A stretch of DNA of 64,000 bases from Pseudonocardia sp. DSM 110487 (GCF_019468565.1 NZ_CP080521.1:5456001-5520000); one strand, 5' to 3'. Positions 25,230 to 33,311 are shown, numbered from the stretch's first letter. Translations and numbers: made by a program. The notes: generated from the sequence alone by a model not told the origin.

Positions 25230-27557
25230 GTGGCGGTGGCGGTCGCGCGGATGAAAGGCCTGCTCACGGGGTGGCGAGCGCCGCAGCACCGCGACGGGCT
25301 CGCACTGGTGGTGAGCTCAGGGATGTCCTCGGCGGTCGGGCTGCTCTACTGGGTGCTGGCCGCGCAGATGTTCCCGGCCGACGTCGTCGGCGTGAACGCC
25401 GTGGCCGTGTCGTCCATGATGCTGGTCGGCGGCGTCGCGCACCTGAACATGTCGCACGCGTTGCTGCGCTTCGTCCCCGTGGCCGGCACAGCAGCCCGCA
25501 GGCTCGTGGCGCTCGGCTACCTCGTCGCAGTCACCCTGTCCGCCCTCGCGGGCGCCGGGTTCGGCGCCGGCGCGATCTGGTGGGCGCCCGAGCTGGTCGA
25601 CGTGGCCGGCTACGGCACCCTCATCGCGTTCTTCGCCGTGAGCTGCCCGGTCTGGACGCTGTTCAGCCTGCAGGACTACGTGCTCACGGCCGTCGGCCGG
25701 GCCACGGCCGTGCCGATCGAGAACGTCGTCTTCTCGGTGCTCAAGATCGGCCTGCTCGTCGCGGTCACCCTCGCCGCCCTGCCCGGCGGCATCGCGCTGT
25801 CCTGGGTGATCGCCACCGCCCTGATCGTGCTGCCGATCAACCTGTGGCTCCTGATCCGGCTGCTGCCCGCACACGGCGCGAGGACGGCCGAGCGGGCGGT
25901 GCCGATCACCGTCGGCGCCGTCGGCCGGTTCATCGGCGCCGACTACGTGGGCGCCCTGTTCTGGCAGGCCGCGATGATGGGCCTGCCGGTGCTGGTGCTC
26001 GGCCGCCTCGGCGCCGAGGCGGCGGCCGCCTACAACATGGTGTGGCAGTTCGGCCTCGCCCTGTACATGGTGCCGTCCGGCATGGGGCAGTCGATGATCG
26101 CCCACAACGCTGCCGACCCGGGCAGCGTCGACAAGGCACGCCGGGAGACCGTGCGCCGCGGGCTGACGCTCGTCGTCCCCGTCGCATTGGTCCTCGCCCT
26201 CGGCGCGCCGCTGGTGCTGGCGCTCTTCGGCCCGCACTACGCCGACACCGGCGCCGGGGCGCTCGCGCTCGTCGCGCTCTCCGCGATCCCCAACGTGATC
26301 ACCGCGGCGGCCACCAGCACGGCTCGCGTGCGGCAGCGCCGCGGCATCCAGTTCGGGGTGCCGACCTCCCTCTCGGTGCTCACGATCGGGCTCGCCTGGC
26401 TGCTCATGCCGCACCTGGGCGTCCTTGCCGTCGGATTGGCCTGGCTGCTCGCGCAGTGCACCGTCGCGTCCGTCGTGCTGATCATGAACGCGCCGTGGAT
26501 CCCCGGCCCGCCGGGCGCGTGGATCGACGGCATCCGCAGCTCCGCCCTGCTGCGCCGGGTCGGCGAGGACGGCCTGCGCCGGGTCGGCGCCCCTACCGGT
26601 TGGGCGATCGGATCCAATATGGGCGGGGGCTCGGAGACGGTCGTGGTCACGATCGGGCCGGTCGGCGAGCGCAAGGCCCTGCTCAAGGCCGCCGACACGG
26701 CGAACGGGCAGCGCGAGCTGCGCCAGCAGACGTCGGCGCTCGCCGCGCTGCACTCCGACCCGCGCCTGCAGCACTGGACGCCGCTGATCCCCCGCGTGCT
26801 CGGCACCGCCGAGGTCGGGGACACCTACCTCCTGACCGAGACCCTGCTGCCCGGCGGGTCGGGGCCTGACGCACTGGCCGACCCGGCCCGTCGCGGCGCG
26901 TTCCGGTCGAGCGCCGTCGGCGCGATCAGCGAGCTGCACCGGAACACGGCCGCGCTGCACCGGCTCGGCGACGCCGAGCTCGGCGAATTGGTGCACGGCC
27001 CGATCGCCGAGGTCTCCCGCACACTGCCCGCGGGACTGCGGACCGAAGCGAGCAGGCTCGCCGCGCTGCTGGACGCCCGGCTGCGCGGCCAGGTCGTCGG
27101 GATCGGCTGGGTGCACGGCGACTACCTGCCGGTGAACCTGCTCGCCGCGCCGAACGGGCGGGTGAGCGCCATCATCGACTGGTGCACCGCCCGGCCGGAC
27201 GGCCTGTCCGTGCTCGACATCGCGACGTTCGTGCCGATGGCGGAGGCGATGGCCGCTGGCGTGGAGTTCGGCCCCGTCGTGCTGCGGTGGCTCGAGGGTG
27301 TGCCGCCTGCCGAGGCCGATGTGCTCGTCGGATGCCAGTCCGCGCTCGGCGGCACCATCCTCGCGCCCGAGGTGCTGGTCCTGCTCGGCTGGCTGGACCA
27401 CATCCACTCGTGCGTGTCGCGTTCGGAGCGGATGGCGGCCAACCCCGTGTGGAACCGGCGCAACGTGCGGGTCGTGGTGCAGGGCGCCGTCGACCTGCTC
27501 GACCGCGGCCCGACGGCCGCCGCCCAGGCGGAGTGGGCTACGCGCGCAGCCCGTTGA
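25230..27557 (+). CDS. Polysaccharide flippase fused to an APH-type phosphotransferase domain
   Basis: About 775 residues from GTG 25230 (GGGGG 8 bases upstream). Residues 1-430 are a polytopic MATE/Wzx-like flippase with 12 or so helices (GMSSAVGLLYWVLAAQMFPA; YNMVWQFGLALYMVPSGMGQ). From about 460 the chain becomes soluble and resembles aminoglycoside/choline-kinase-like enzymes: RKALLKAAD (possible ATP-binding Lys), then HGDYLPVNLL and SAIIDWCTARPDG, the Brenner-type catalytic and metal-binding motifs (H-G-D-x-x-x-x-N and I-D-W). It may transport a lipid-linked glycan and phosphorylate it or a related sugar; that is inference. The 3' end overlaps the TetR gene by 20 bp, tail to tail. Confidence 0.85.
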   Translation: MAVAVARMKGLLTGWRAPQHRDGLALVVSSGMSSAVGLLYWVLAAQMFPADVVGVNAVAVSSMMLVGGVAHLNMSHALLRFVPVAGTAARRLVALGYLVAVTLSALAGAGFGAGAIWWAPELVDVAGYGTLIAFFAVSCPVWTLFSLQDYVLTAVGRATAVPIENVVFSVLKIGLLVAVTLAALPGGIALSWVIATALIVLPINLWLLIRLLPAHGARTAERAVPITVGAVGRFIGADYVGALFWQAAMMGLPVLVLGRLGAEAAAAYNMVWQFGLALYMVPSGMGQSMIAHNAADPGSVDKARRETVRRGLTLVVPVALVLALGAPLVLALFGPHYADTGAGALALVALSAIPNVITAAATSTARVRQRRGIQFGVPTSLSVLTIGLAWLLMPHLGVLAVGLAWLLAQCTVASVVLIMNAPWIPGPPGAWIDGIRSSALLRRVGEDGLRRVGAPTGWAIGSNMGGGSETVVVTIGPVGERKALLKAADTANGQRELRQQTSALAALHSDPRLQHWTPLIPRVLGTAEVGDTYLLTETLLPGGSGPDALADPARRGAFRSSAVGAISELHRNTAALHRLGDAELGELVHGPIAEVSRTLPAGLRTEASRLAALLDARLRGQVVGIGWVHGDYLPVNLLAAPNGRVSAIIDWCTARPDGLSVLDIATFVPMAEAMAAGVEFGPVVLRWLEGVPPAEADVLVGCQSALGGTILAPEVLVLLGWLDHIHSCVSRSERMAANPVWNRRNVRVVVQGAVDLLDRGPTAAAQAEWATRAAR

Positions 27558-28140
27558 GCATCCGGCGGATCGTCGAGGCGCACCCGTCGCGTACGGCCCT
27601 GCGGTCGGCCTGCGCCGCCTCGGCGATGGTGCGCCCCGCACCCCCGAGCAGGTGGAACACCAGCTGGCTGCTCGCCTGCGCCGGTACGGGCGCGAGCAGC
27701 CCCTCTGCCCGCGCGGCCTGCAGGAACCCGTCGATCATCGCGTAGGCGTACTTCTTCTCGTAGTCCATCCAGCGGGCCCAGCCCAGTGCGAGCGGGCCCT
27801 CCAGCCAGCACAGCCGGCCGTAGCGGTCCTCGCAGCACAGGTCGAGGAACGCGTCGAGCGCGGCCATGCCCGCATCCCACGCGTTCGACTGCCCCGCGGC
27901 GGCGGCCGCGACCCGTGCCGTCATGTCCTGCTCGAGCGTGTCGAAGACCGCCTCGAACACCGCCTGCTTGCTCTCGAAGTGGTGGTACACCGCGCCGCGG
28001 GTGACCTGGGTGGCGACCGCGATGTCGTCGAGGGAGGTCCGTGCGTAGCCGCGCTCGGCGAACATCGCCGTGGCCGTCTCCAGCAGCGCGGCACGGGTGG
28101 CCTCCGAGTAGAGCTCGCGCCGGCTCTTCGGCCTTGACAT
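27538..28140 (-). CDS. TetR-family transcriptional regulator
   Basis: 200 residues. N-terminal helix-turn-helix is typical: TRAALLETATAMFAERGYA, then TSLDDIAVATQVTRGAVYHH with FESKQAVFEAVFD. The C-terminal ligand domain is aromatic-rich (CCEDRYGRLCWLEGPLALGW). It is divergent from a small hypothetical gene and the gap holds a 30-bp near-perfect palindrome that should be its own operator. TetR proteins commonly repress a neighbour; the obvious candidate is the divergent gene at 28213. Confidence 0.93.
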   Translation of the reverse strand: MSRPKSRRELYSEATRAALLETATAMFAERGYARTSLDDIAVATQVTRGAVYHHFESKQAVFEAVFDTLEQDMTARVAAAAAGQSNAWDAGMAALDAFLDLCCEDRYGRLCWLEGPLALGWARWMDYEKKYAYAMIDGFLQAARAEGLLAPVPAQASSQLVFHLLGGAGRTIAEAAQADRRAVRDGCASTIRRMLNGLRA

Positions 28141-28154
28141 GCCGAGAGTCTACG

Positions 28155-28184
28155 ACATACTCAGAGTACGTACACAGAGTATGT
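28155..28184. promoter_or_regulatory. 30-bp palindrome, TetR-type operator
   Basis: ACATACTC (28155-28162) and GAGTATGT (28177-28184) are perfect inverted arms and the interior (GTACGTAC core) is also symmetric, 26 of 30 positions overall. It sits 14 bases upstream of the TetR start and 28 bases upstream of the divergent gene, so a bound dimer pair could shut both promoters. Confidence 0.8.
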
Positions 28185-28212
28185 AACCATCGCAGCGCTG
28201 GAGACCGACGTC

Positions 28213-28644
28213 ATGTCCCCGAAGTTCCTGCTGATCCGTGAGGTCCTCGCCGAGGCGGCCCGCAACGGCCGACCGGAGATCACCCGCCGCGGCGACGTCG
28301 AGGCCACGTTCGGCAGCGTCGAGGCGTTCCTGCTCGCGCTCCACCAGCGCTGGCGCACCGCGCTCCTCGCGCGCCTCGACGCCCTCCTCGAGAACATCGG
28401 CGACGACTCGCCCGCCGACTTCGACGCCGCCGTCGTGGCGACGTGGAACGACCCGACGACGGGCGGCCGTGGCCTCCGCGCCCTCCTCGACGCCCACGCG
28501 GACCACCCCGCGCTCGCCGCGGCGCAGGAGCGGGATCGCCTGCTGTTGCGCCGGACCCTCGGCGTCGAGGTCCCCTCACCGGGCTCGCGTCCCCGCGTGG
28601 TCGCGCACGCCCCAGCCAAGCGCTGGTGGCGCGGGGCGGCATAG
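28213..28644 (+). CDS. Hypothetical protein under probable TetR control
   Basis: 143 residues from ATG 28213 with GGAGA 8 bases upstream. Predicted soluble and mostly helical, beginning KFLLIREVLAEAARNG and containing VEAFLLALHQRWRTALLARL, with a basic C-terminus (KRWWRGAA). I do not recognise a family or catalytic motif. Gene-like position, ribosome-binding site and divergence from TetR across an operator support a real gene. Confidence 0.7.
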   Translation: MSPKFLLIREVLAEAARNGRPEITRRGDVEATFGSVEAFLLALHQRWRTALLARLDALLENIGDDSPADFDAAVVATWNDPTTGGRGLRALLDAHADHPALAAAQERDRLLLRRTLGVEVPSPGSRPRVVAHAPAKRWWRGAA

Positions 28645-28874
28645 CGCGGCAATGCCTTTGGGGTCTTGGTCTTCGGGTCTTGCGGTGGCCTCCTGGCGGC
28701 GGAGTCGCGGGGATCTTGTTGCCATCACACACCCGGTGAGGGCTGGCGCACCCTTTCCGGCTTCACACACACCGTCGACGGGCCGCGTGAGCCGACAACG
28801 GGTGCGTGAGCTCCGGAGATCGTTCCGAACTGCACGTGACGGCCCCGCCGGGGACCGTGAGGTGCACCTCGCTG

Positions 28875-28904
28875 CGATCATGGGCCGGTATGGCCTCATG
28901 ATCG
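28875..28904. repeat. Inverted repeat with 8-bp perfect outer arms
   Basis: CGATCATG (28875-28882) pairs with CATGATCG (28897-28904); inside, GGCC pairs with GGCC around GGTAT with one bulged T. A 30-base hairpin with no adjoining T-tract. Confidence 0.6.
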
Positions 28905-29001
28905 GAGATTCGGCGCGTTCCCGGGCAGTTTTCGCCCGTTTTCGCGCCGAGGCCCCGATCATGCCCGTCGGGCCGGCGTTCGGTGGCGCCGCGCGCCCGA
29001 G

Positions 29002-29022
29002 GGGCAGGCCCTTGGCCTGCCC
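29002..29022. repeat. Perfect 9-bp hairpin
   Basis: GGGCAGGCC (29002-29010), loop CTT, GGCCTGCCC (29014-29022). Very stable, terminator-like stem without a T-tract. Confidence 0.65.
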
Positions 29023-29050
29023 GCGCTGCACGCCCCAGGGGTCGCAGAGG

Positions 29051-29113
29051 CTCAGAGGTCAAGGGTCGCGAAGCGATCGCGAAGCGACGCCGAAGGCGCC
29101 CTTGACCTCTGAG
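29051..29113. repeat. 15-bp perfect inverted repeat around a 33-base loop
   Basis: CTCAGAGGTCAAGGG (29051-29065) pairs exactly with 29099-29113. The loop contains a direct repeat of TCGCGAAGCGA. Long perfect arms with an internally repeated loop look more like a small dispersed element than a simple terminator. Confidence 0.7.
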
Positions 29114-29247
29114 GGGCGGCCCCGCACACTGCGCGGCGCCACCGAAGGCCCACACCAGAGCGCGTCCAGTCCGCTCCCTCGGTGGCCGATCGGTGGGTGC
29201 GCGGACCACCCGCCCGAGATCGTTCCCACGTCCGCACCCGGGCCGCA

Positions 29248-29253
29248 TACCGT
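29248..29253 (+). promoter_or_regulatory. Possible -10 box for a leaderless mtnA transcript
   Basis: TACCGT ends 6 bases before the GTG at 29260, the distance expected if transcription starts at the start codon. No Shine-Dalgarno sequence precedes that GTG and no good -35 box is visible. Confidence 0.35.
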
Positions 29254-29259
29254 GGTGCA

Positions 29260-30315
29260 GTGGCCTTCAAGACCGTTCAGTGGCTCGACGAGAGCGGGCC
29301 CGCCGTTCGCCTGCTCGACCAGACCCGCCTGCCAGGCGAAGAGGCGTACATCGACGCCGCCGATGTCGACACGCTCGTCTCCGCGATCCGCCGCCTCGCG
29401 GTCCGCGGGGCGCCCGCGCTGGGCGCCGTCGGGGCACTGGGCGTGGTCGTCGCGCTGGCGCAGGGTGCCCGCGAAGGCTGGGACGACGCCCGCCTGCACC
29501 ACGAGATCGGGCGGCTGCGGGAGGCCCGCCCCACCGCGGTGAACCTCGCGTGGGCGGTGGACCGCGTGCTGCCGCTCATCGCGGAGGGACCGGCGGCCGT
29601 GCTCGCCGAGGCACGCCGGGTGCTCGCCGAGGACGAGGCCGCCAACCGGCAGCTGGCGAAGCTGGGTGCCGACTGGCTCGTCGCGCGCTGCCCGCCCCGC
29701 CCCCTGAGGCTGCTCACCCACTGCAACACCGGCACGCTCGCCACCACGGCATGGGGCACCGCGCTCGGGGTCGTGCGCGAGCTGCACGGCCGGGGCCTGG
29801 TCGAGCTCGTGCACGTCGACGAGACCCGCCCGCTCCTGCAGGGCGCCCGGCTCACTGCGTGGGAGCTCGCGGCCGACGGCATCGACCACGTGGTTCAGGT
29901 CGACAGCGCCGCACCCGGCGCGATCCTGCGCGGCCTCGTCGACGCGGTGCTCATCGGGGCGGACCGCATCGCCGCCAACGGCGACACCGCCAACAAGGTC
30001 GGCTCCGTCGGGCTCGCGCTCGCCTGCGCCGACGCGGGCGTCCCGTTCGTCGTGGCCGCCCCGTGGTCCACCGTCGACCTGGCCACGCCCGACGGCACGG
30101 CGATCACCATCGAGGAGCGCGACGCCGCCGAGGTCACCGCGCTCGCCGGCGTACCGACCGCCCCGGCCGGCACGCGCGCGTTCAACCCCGCGTTCGACGT
30201 CACGCCGGCCCGCCTCGTCGACGCGATCGTCACCGAGCGGGGTGTGGCCGAGCCGAAGCGGCGGCCGGACATGCGACTGACGGAGCCGGCAGCTCCGGGC
30301 CGCACAGCGCCTTGA
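29260..30315 (+). CDS. mtnA: S-methyl-5-thioribose-1-phosphate isomerase
   Basis: 351 residues from GTG 29260. Isomerises 5-methylthioribose 1-phosphate to the ribulose form in the methionine salvage pathway. The eIF2B-like fold is clear: RRLAVRGAPALGAVGALG near the N-terminus, the catalytic Cys in LLTHCNTGTLATTAWGTALG and the catalytic Asp in LIGADRIAANGDTANKVGS, then the C-terminal TRAFNPAFDVTP. No other salvage gene is adjacent. There is no ribosome-binding site before the GTG, so a leaderless mRNA is possible. The last 86 bp overlap the convergent DoxX-like gene. Confidence 0.95.
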   Translation: MAFKTVQWLDESGPAVRLLDQTRLPGEEAYIDAADVDTLVSAIRRLAVRGAPALGAVGALGVVVALAQGAREGWDDARLHHEIGRLREARPTAVNLAWAVDRVLPLIAEGPAAVLAEARRVLAEDEAANRQLAKLGADWLVARCPPRPLRLLTHCNTGTLATTAWGTALGVVRELHGRGLVELVHVDETRPLLQGARLTAWELAADGIDHVVQVDSAAPGAILRGLVDAVLIGADRIAANGDTANKVGSVGLALACADAGVPFVVAAPWSTVDLATPDGTAITIEERDAAEVTALAGVPTAPAGTRAFNPAFDVTPARLVDAIVTERGVAEPKRRPDMRLTEPAAPGRTAP

Positions 30316-30775
30316 CCCGGTGCCAGTCCCAGCAGATCAGGAAGATCACGCCCAGCAGCATCAGCCATGCGATCAGCCAGGTACCCCGGAAGCCGACGGT
30401 CGTCGTGATCACCACGATGCCGGACGTGATCGGCAGGTGCACGAGCGCACCGACAAGGGTCGTGCGTGGGACGAGCAGCAGCACCGCGGCCGCGAGCTGG
30501 CAGGCCCCGATGAACTGGTACAGCCCGCCGAAGTCGTACTGGAGGGCGGCGAACAAGCGACCCACCTCGGACGCCTGCGGGTCGAGCCGGGTGAACGGCA
30601 CGCCGAGCACCTTGGTCAGACCCGAGGGCAGGAACGCGACGGCGAGCAGCACGCGCGTGCACCAGGCGAACCAACCCAGTGCGCGGATCCCGCGGACCCG
30701 TGCGTGCAGGTGGTCGGCGGACACGATCAGCCCGTGCACGGTCTCCCCCGTCCGGATGGCAGTTCCGGCGTGCAT
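30230..30775 (-). CDS. DoxX-like membrane protein
   Basis: About 181 residues (start uncertain: ATG 30775 used, GTG 30739 possible). Four hydrophobic segments, beginning WFAWCTRVLLAVAFLPSGLT and continuing QFIGACQLAAAVLLLVP, HLPITSGIVVITTTVG and WLIAWLMLLGVIFLICWDW, match the DoxX/MauE-like four-helix pattern with LPSGLTKVLG in the first segment. The family includes subunits of thiosulfate:quinone oxidoreductase and partners of redox enzymes, but many members are uncharacterised. The C-terminal tail is encoded antisense to the end of mtnA. It is convergent with mtnA and downstream of the MarR gene in the same orientation. Confidence 0.75.
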   Translation of the reverse strand: MHAGTAIRTGETVHGLIVSADHLHARVRGIRALGWFAWCTRVLLAVAFLPSGLTKVLGVPFTRLDPQASEVGRLFAALQYDFGGLYQFIGACQLAAAVLLLVPRTTLVGALVHLPITSGIVVITTTVGFRGTWLIAWLMLLGVIFLICWDWHRVKALCGPELPAPSVACPAAASARPHPAR

Positions 30776-30853
30776 CTTCACCCGGCACCGGCAAGGGGGA
30801 CATCGGCCGATCGTCCGACACAACTCTCGATCTTTCGGCGGACGGCGTGCCGC

Positions 30854-31228
30854 TCAGCTCATCGTGGAGGCGAGCACCGCGCGCTGGGTGGGCTTCGCCT
30901 CGAGGTAGCGCCGCCGGCCCGCATCGGTGAGCGCGATGAAGATCGCGCGCCTGTCGTCGGGGCACGCGGTGCGCTCGACGAGGCCGTCGCGCTCCATGCG
31001 GGCGACGAGCCGGGAGGCCGCGCTCTGGCTCAGGTGCACGGCCTCGGTGAGCTCCACACCGCGGCACTTCCCCTGCTGGACGGTGGCGAGACGCTCGAGG
31101 GCCTCGAACTCGCTCACGCCGATGTCGTGGCGGCGGCGCAACTCGGCTTCCAGGGCACCGCACACGGTGGCGTGGCGGGCGAGCAGCTCGTGCCACTCAC
31201 CCAGTAGCTGCTCCTCGGCGAGGCTCAC
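30854..31228 (-). CDS. MarR-family transcriptional regulator
   Basis: 124 residues from GTG 31228. Winged helix-turn-helix: GVSEFEALERLATVQQG, VELTEAVHLSQSAASRLVAR, then the wing ERTACPDDRRAIFIALTDAGR. An ATG at 31270 would add 14 residues, but it lies in the central operator, while the GTG lies 7 bases after a -10 box (TAGTCT, 31236-31241), exactly as in the divergent MFS gene. This supports leaderless translation from the GTG. It very probably represses itself and the MFS exporter through the shared palindrome. Confidence 0.9.
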   Translation of the reverse strand: MSLAEEQLLGEWHELLARHATVCGALEAELRRRHDIGVSEFEALERLATVQQGKCRGVELTEAVHLSQSAASRLVARMERDGLVERTACPDDRRAIFIALTDAGRRRYLEAKPTQRAVLASTMS

Positions 31229-31318
31229 GAGCCGCAGACTAGCATGCACGGGACTGTGATGCACGCTCATTTAATGAGCTTGCATCTGATGCGCATGCAT
31301 GTAGTCTCGTGGCTCGTG
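31226..31318. promoter_or_regulatory. Palindromic divergent promoter of the MarR/MFS pair
   Basis: The whole gap is one long imperfect palindrome. Its centre is CTCATTTAATGAG (31266-31278). Outward in both directions the sequence reads TGCATC (-35 element), then TGCATG, TAGTCT (-10 element) and GGCTCGTGA, the last containing the GTG start of each gene. On the plus strand TTGCAT (31280-31285) and TAGTCT (31302-31307) are 16 bases apart; on the minus strand GTGCAT and TAGTCT (31236-31241) are 17 apart. Both genes thus have near-identical, mirror-image, leaderless promoters. Confidence 0.75.
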
Positions 31319-32752
31319 ACCGCTTCCCTCACGACCACCTCCACACGGTGGACGCCCCGGCTCTGGGGCGTACTCCTCACCGTGTCCCTCGTCGTCGGCC
31401 TCGACGCGCTCGACGTGTCGATGGTCGGCGTCGCGCTGCCCGTCATCCAGGCCGACCTCGGCCTCTCCACCAGCGCCTTGCAATGGGTCGTCAGCGGCTA
31501 CGTCCTGACCTACGGCGGTCTGCTGCTGCTCGGCGGGCGCACCGCCGACCTGCTCGGCAGGCGGCGCGTGTTCCTCATCGCGGTCGCGGTGTTCACGGTC
31601 GCCTCGATGCTCGGCGGGCTCGTCGACGACGGCGCCCTGCTGATCGTCACCCGGCTCGTGAAGGGCGCCTCCGCGGCGTTCACCGCGCCCGCGGCCCTGT
31701 CGATCATCACAACGACCTTCGCCGAGGGCCCGGCCCGCAACAGGGCGCTGGGCATCTTCGCGGTGTTCGGGGCAAGCGGGTACTCCGCAGGCCTCGTCTT
31801 CTCCGGGCTGCTGACCGAGGTCGGCTGGCGCTGGACGTTCTTCCTGCCCGTACCGATCGCGATCGTCGCGCTGGTCGCGGCGTACCGGGTGCTGCCCGAC
31901 GACAGGCCGGCACAGCGGTCCGGCGGGTTCGACCTGCCGGGCGCGATCACCGGTGTGGCCGCCATGCTCCTGCTGGTCTACTCCGTGGTCGAGGCGCCGG
32001 AGATCGGGTGGGCCAGCCCGCGCACGCTGCTCCAGTTCGCCCTCACCGCTGTGTTGATCGCCGCCTTCCTGATCGTCGAGCGGCGCAGCGCCCACCCGCT
32101 CGTTCCGCTGGGCATCTTCCGGTCCGGCCGGTTGGTCAGGACGAACCTCGGCGTCATGGTCTTCTTCGGCGGCTACCTCGGGTTCCAGTTCGTGGTGATG
32201 CTGTACCTGCAGTCGGTGCTGGGCTGGTCGGCGCTGCAGACGGCGCTCGGCTTCCTGCCTGCCGCACTCATCGTGGCGTTCGGCTCCCCGCGCATGGACC
32301 CGCTGATCGACCGGGTCGGCACCGCCCGCACGATCGCGGCCGGCGTGGTCGCCCACGTCGCCGCGTACGTGCTCTTCATCGTGGTCGACCGCGATGCCCC
32401 GTACGTCGTCGGGGTGCTGCCCAGCATGATCCTGCTCGGCATCGGCTTCACCCTCGCGTTCGCGTCGTTCAACATCCAGGCCACGGCCGGGGTCCCGGAC
32501 GACGAGCAGGGCCTCGCGGGCGGCCTGCTGAACACCTCCCTGCAGGTGGGCGGCGCGCTCGGCCTGGCGATCGTCACGGCGGTGCTCGTGGCGGGCGGCG
32601 AGGGGCACACCGGCCCGGACGCGCTGCTGGCCGGGTTCACGCCGGCCCTCGGCGTCGTCACCGGGTTCGCCGTGGCCGGACTCGTCATCGCGCTGAGCGG
32701 GCTCGTCCGGCGGCGGGACCGGGTCCCGGCCGAGCTCGCGCTGGCCGACTGA
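31316..32752 (+). CDS. MFS exporter, DHA2 (14-helix) drug/proton antiporter type
   Basis: 478 residues from GTG 31316. LDALDVSMVGVALPVIQADL (motif D1-like), LQWVVSGYVLTYGGLLLLGG and RTADLLGRRRVF (motif A) identify a DHA2-family drug/proton antiporter; GIFAVFGASGYSAGLVFSGL corresponds to motif C of exporters. About 14 hydrophobic segments are visible. It should pump a toxic compound out using the proton gradient, induced when the MarR protein binds its ligand. An upstream ATG (31244) would run through the operator and is not favoured. Confidence 0.92.
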   Translation: MTASLTTTSTRWTPRLWGVLLTVSLVVGLDALDVSMVGVALPVIQADLGLSTSALQWVVSGYVLTYGGLLLLGGRTADLLGRRRVFLIAVAVFTVASMLGGLVDDGALLIVTRLVKGASAAFTAPAALSIITTTFAEGPARNRALGIFAVFGASGYSAGLVFSGLLTEVGWRWTFFLPVPIAIVALVAAYRVLPDDRPAQRSGGFDLPGAITGVAAMLLLVYSVVEAPEIGWASPRTLLQFALTAVLIAAFLIVERRSAHPLVPLGIFRSGRLVRTNLGVMVFFGGYLGFQFVVMLYLQSVLGWSALQTALGFLPAALIVAFGSPRMDPLIDRVGTARTIAAGVVAHVAAYVLFIVVDRDAPYVVGVLPSMILLGIGFTLAFASFNIQATAGVPDDEQGLAGGLLNTSLQVGGALGLAIVTAVLVAGGEGHTGPDALLAGFTPALGVVTGFAVAGLVIALSGLVRRRDRVPAELALAD

Positions 32753-32798
32753 CCGAATTCGGATGCACGACACCGCAGCAGGCCGCGATGATCACCAG

Positions 32799-33311
32799 AT
32801 GAGTCGCGACCTGCTGCGGTGGCAGTTCGAGTTCACCTGGTCCCTCGCCGAGCTGCACCTGGACCGGCTGGCCACCGAGGACTTCCTGTGGGAACCGGCC
32901 CCACTCTGCTGGACCGTGCGGCAGGACGCCGATGGGACCTGGACGCCGGACTGGGCCGACACCGAGCCCGATCCCATCCCGGTTCCGACGATCGGCTGGG
33001 TGACCTGGCACATCGGCTGGTGGTGGAGCGTCGCGACCGATCACGCGCAGGGCCGCGAGCCCCGCGACCGCGCGGCTGTGGCGTGGCCCGGCCCCGACGG
33101 CACCGTCGACTGGTTGCGCGGGCTGCACGACGCGTGGCTCGCGGTGCTGGATCGGCTCACCGACGCCGACCTCGCCGGACCAGCCTCATTCCCGTGGCCC
33201 GCCGACGCCGGGATGACCGTGGCGCAGATGCTGGGATGGGCCAACGCCGAGCTCATGAAGAACATCGCGGAGCTGGGCCAGCTGCGGCTGCTCCGCGCCG
33301 CGGGACGCTAG
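32799..33311 (+). CDS. DinB-like superfamily protein
   Basis: 170 residues (ATG 32799; ATG 32763 also open). Four-helix DinB/YfiT fold indicated by LLRWQFEFTWSLAELHLDRL, then TIGWVTWHIGWWWSV, with the metal-ligand histidine in the second helix. Members are metal- and sometimes thiol-dependent enzymes of mostly unknown function. Its TAG stop abuts the stop of the convergent sulfatase-fold gene with no base between them. Confidence 0.8.
   Translation: MSRDLLRWQFEFTWSLAELHLDRLATEDFLWEPAPLCWTVRQDADGTWTPDWADTEPDPIPVPTIGWVTWHIGWWWSVATDHAQGREPRDRAAVAWPGPDGTVDWLRGLHDAWLAVLDRLTDADLAGPASFPWPADAGMTVAQMLGWANAELMKNIAELGQLRLLRAAGR

Larger units (their letters stand above)
28645..29259. other. 615-bp gene-free, hairpin-rich region
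   Basis: Open frames here are short, overlap each other and have no start context or family resemblance. The stretch instead holds three strong inverted repeats (28875-28904, 29002-29022, 29051-29113), listed separately. No promoter motif is obvious except just before mtnA. It may be a decayed mobile element or a cluster of dispersed intergenic repeats. Confidence 0.6.

Noticed and set aside
28576..29248. Minus-strand open frames in the gene-free island
   Set aside because: Short, mutually overlapping, basic composition, span the inverted repeats; no ribosome-binding site.
28238..29542. 434-codon open frame crossing the gene-free region
   Set aside because: Overlaps the hypothetical gene and mtnA in a different frame, has Arg/Pro/Ser-rich composition and no start context.
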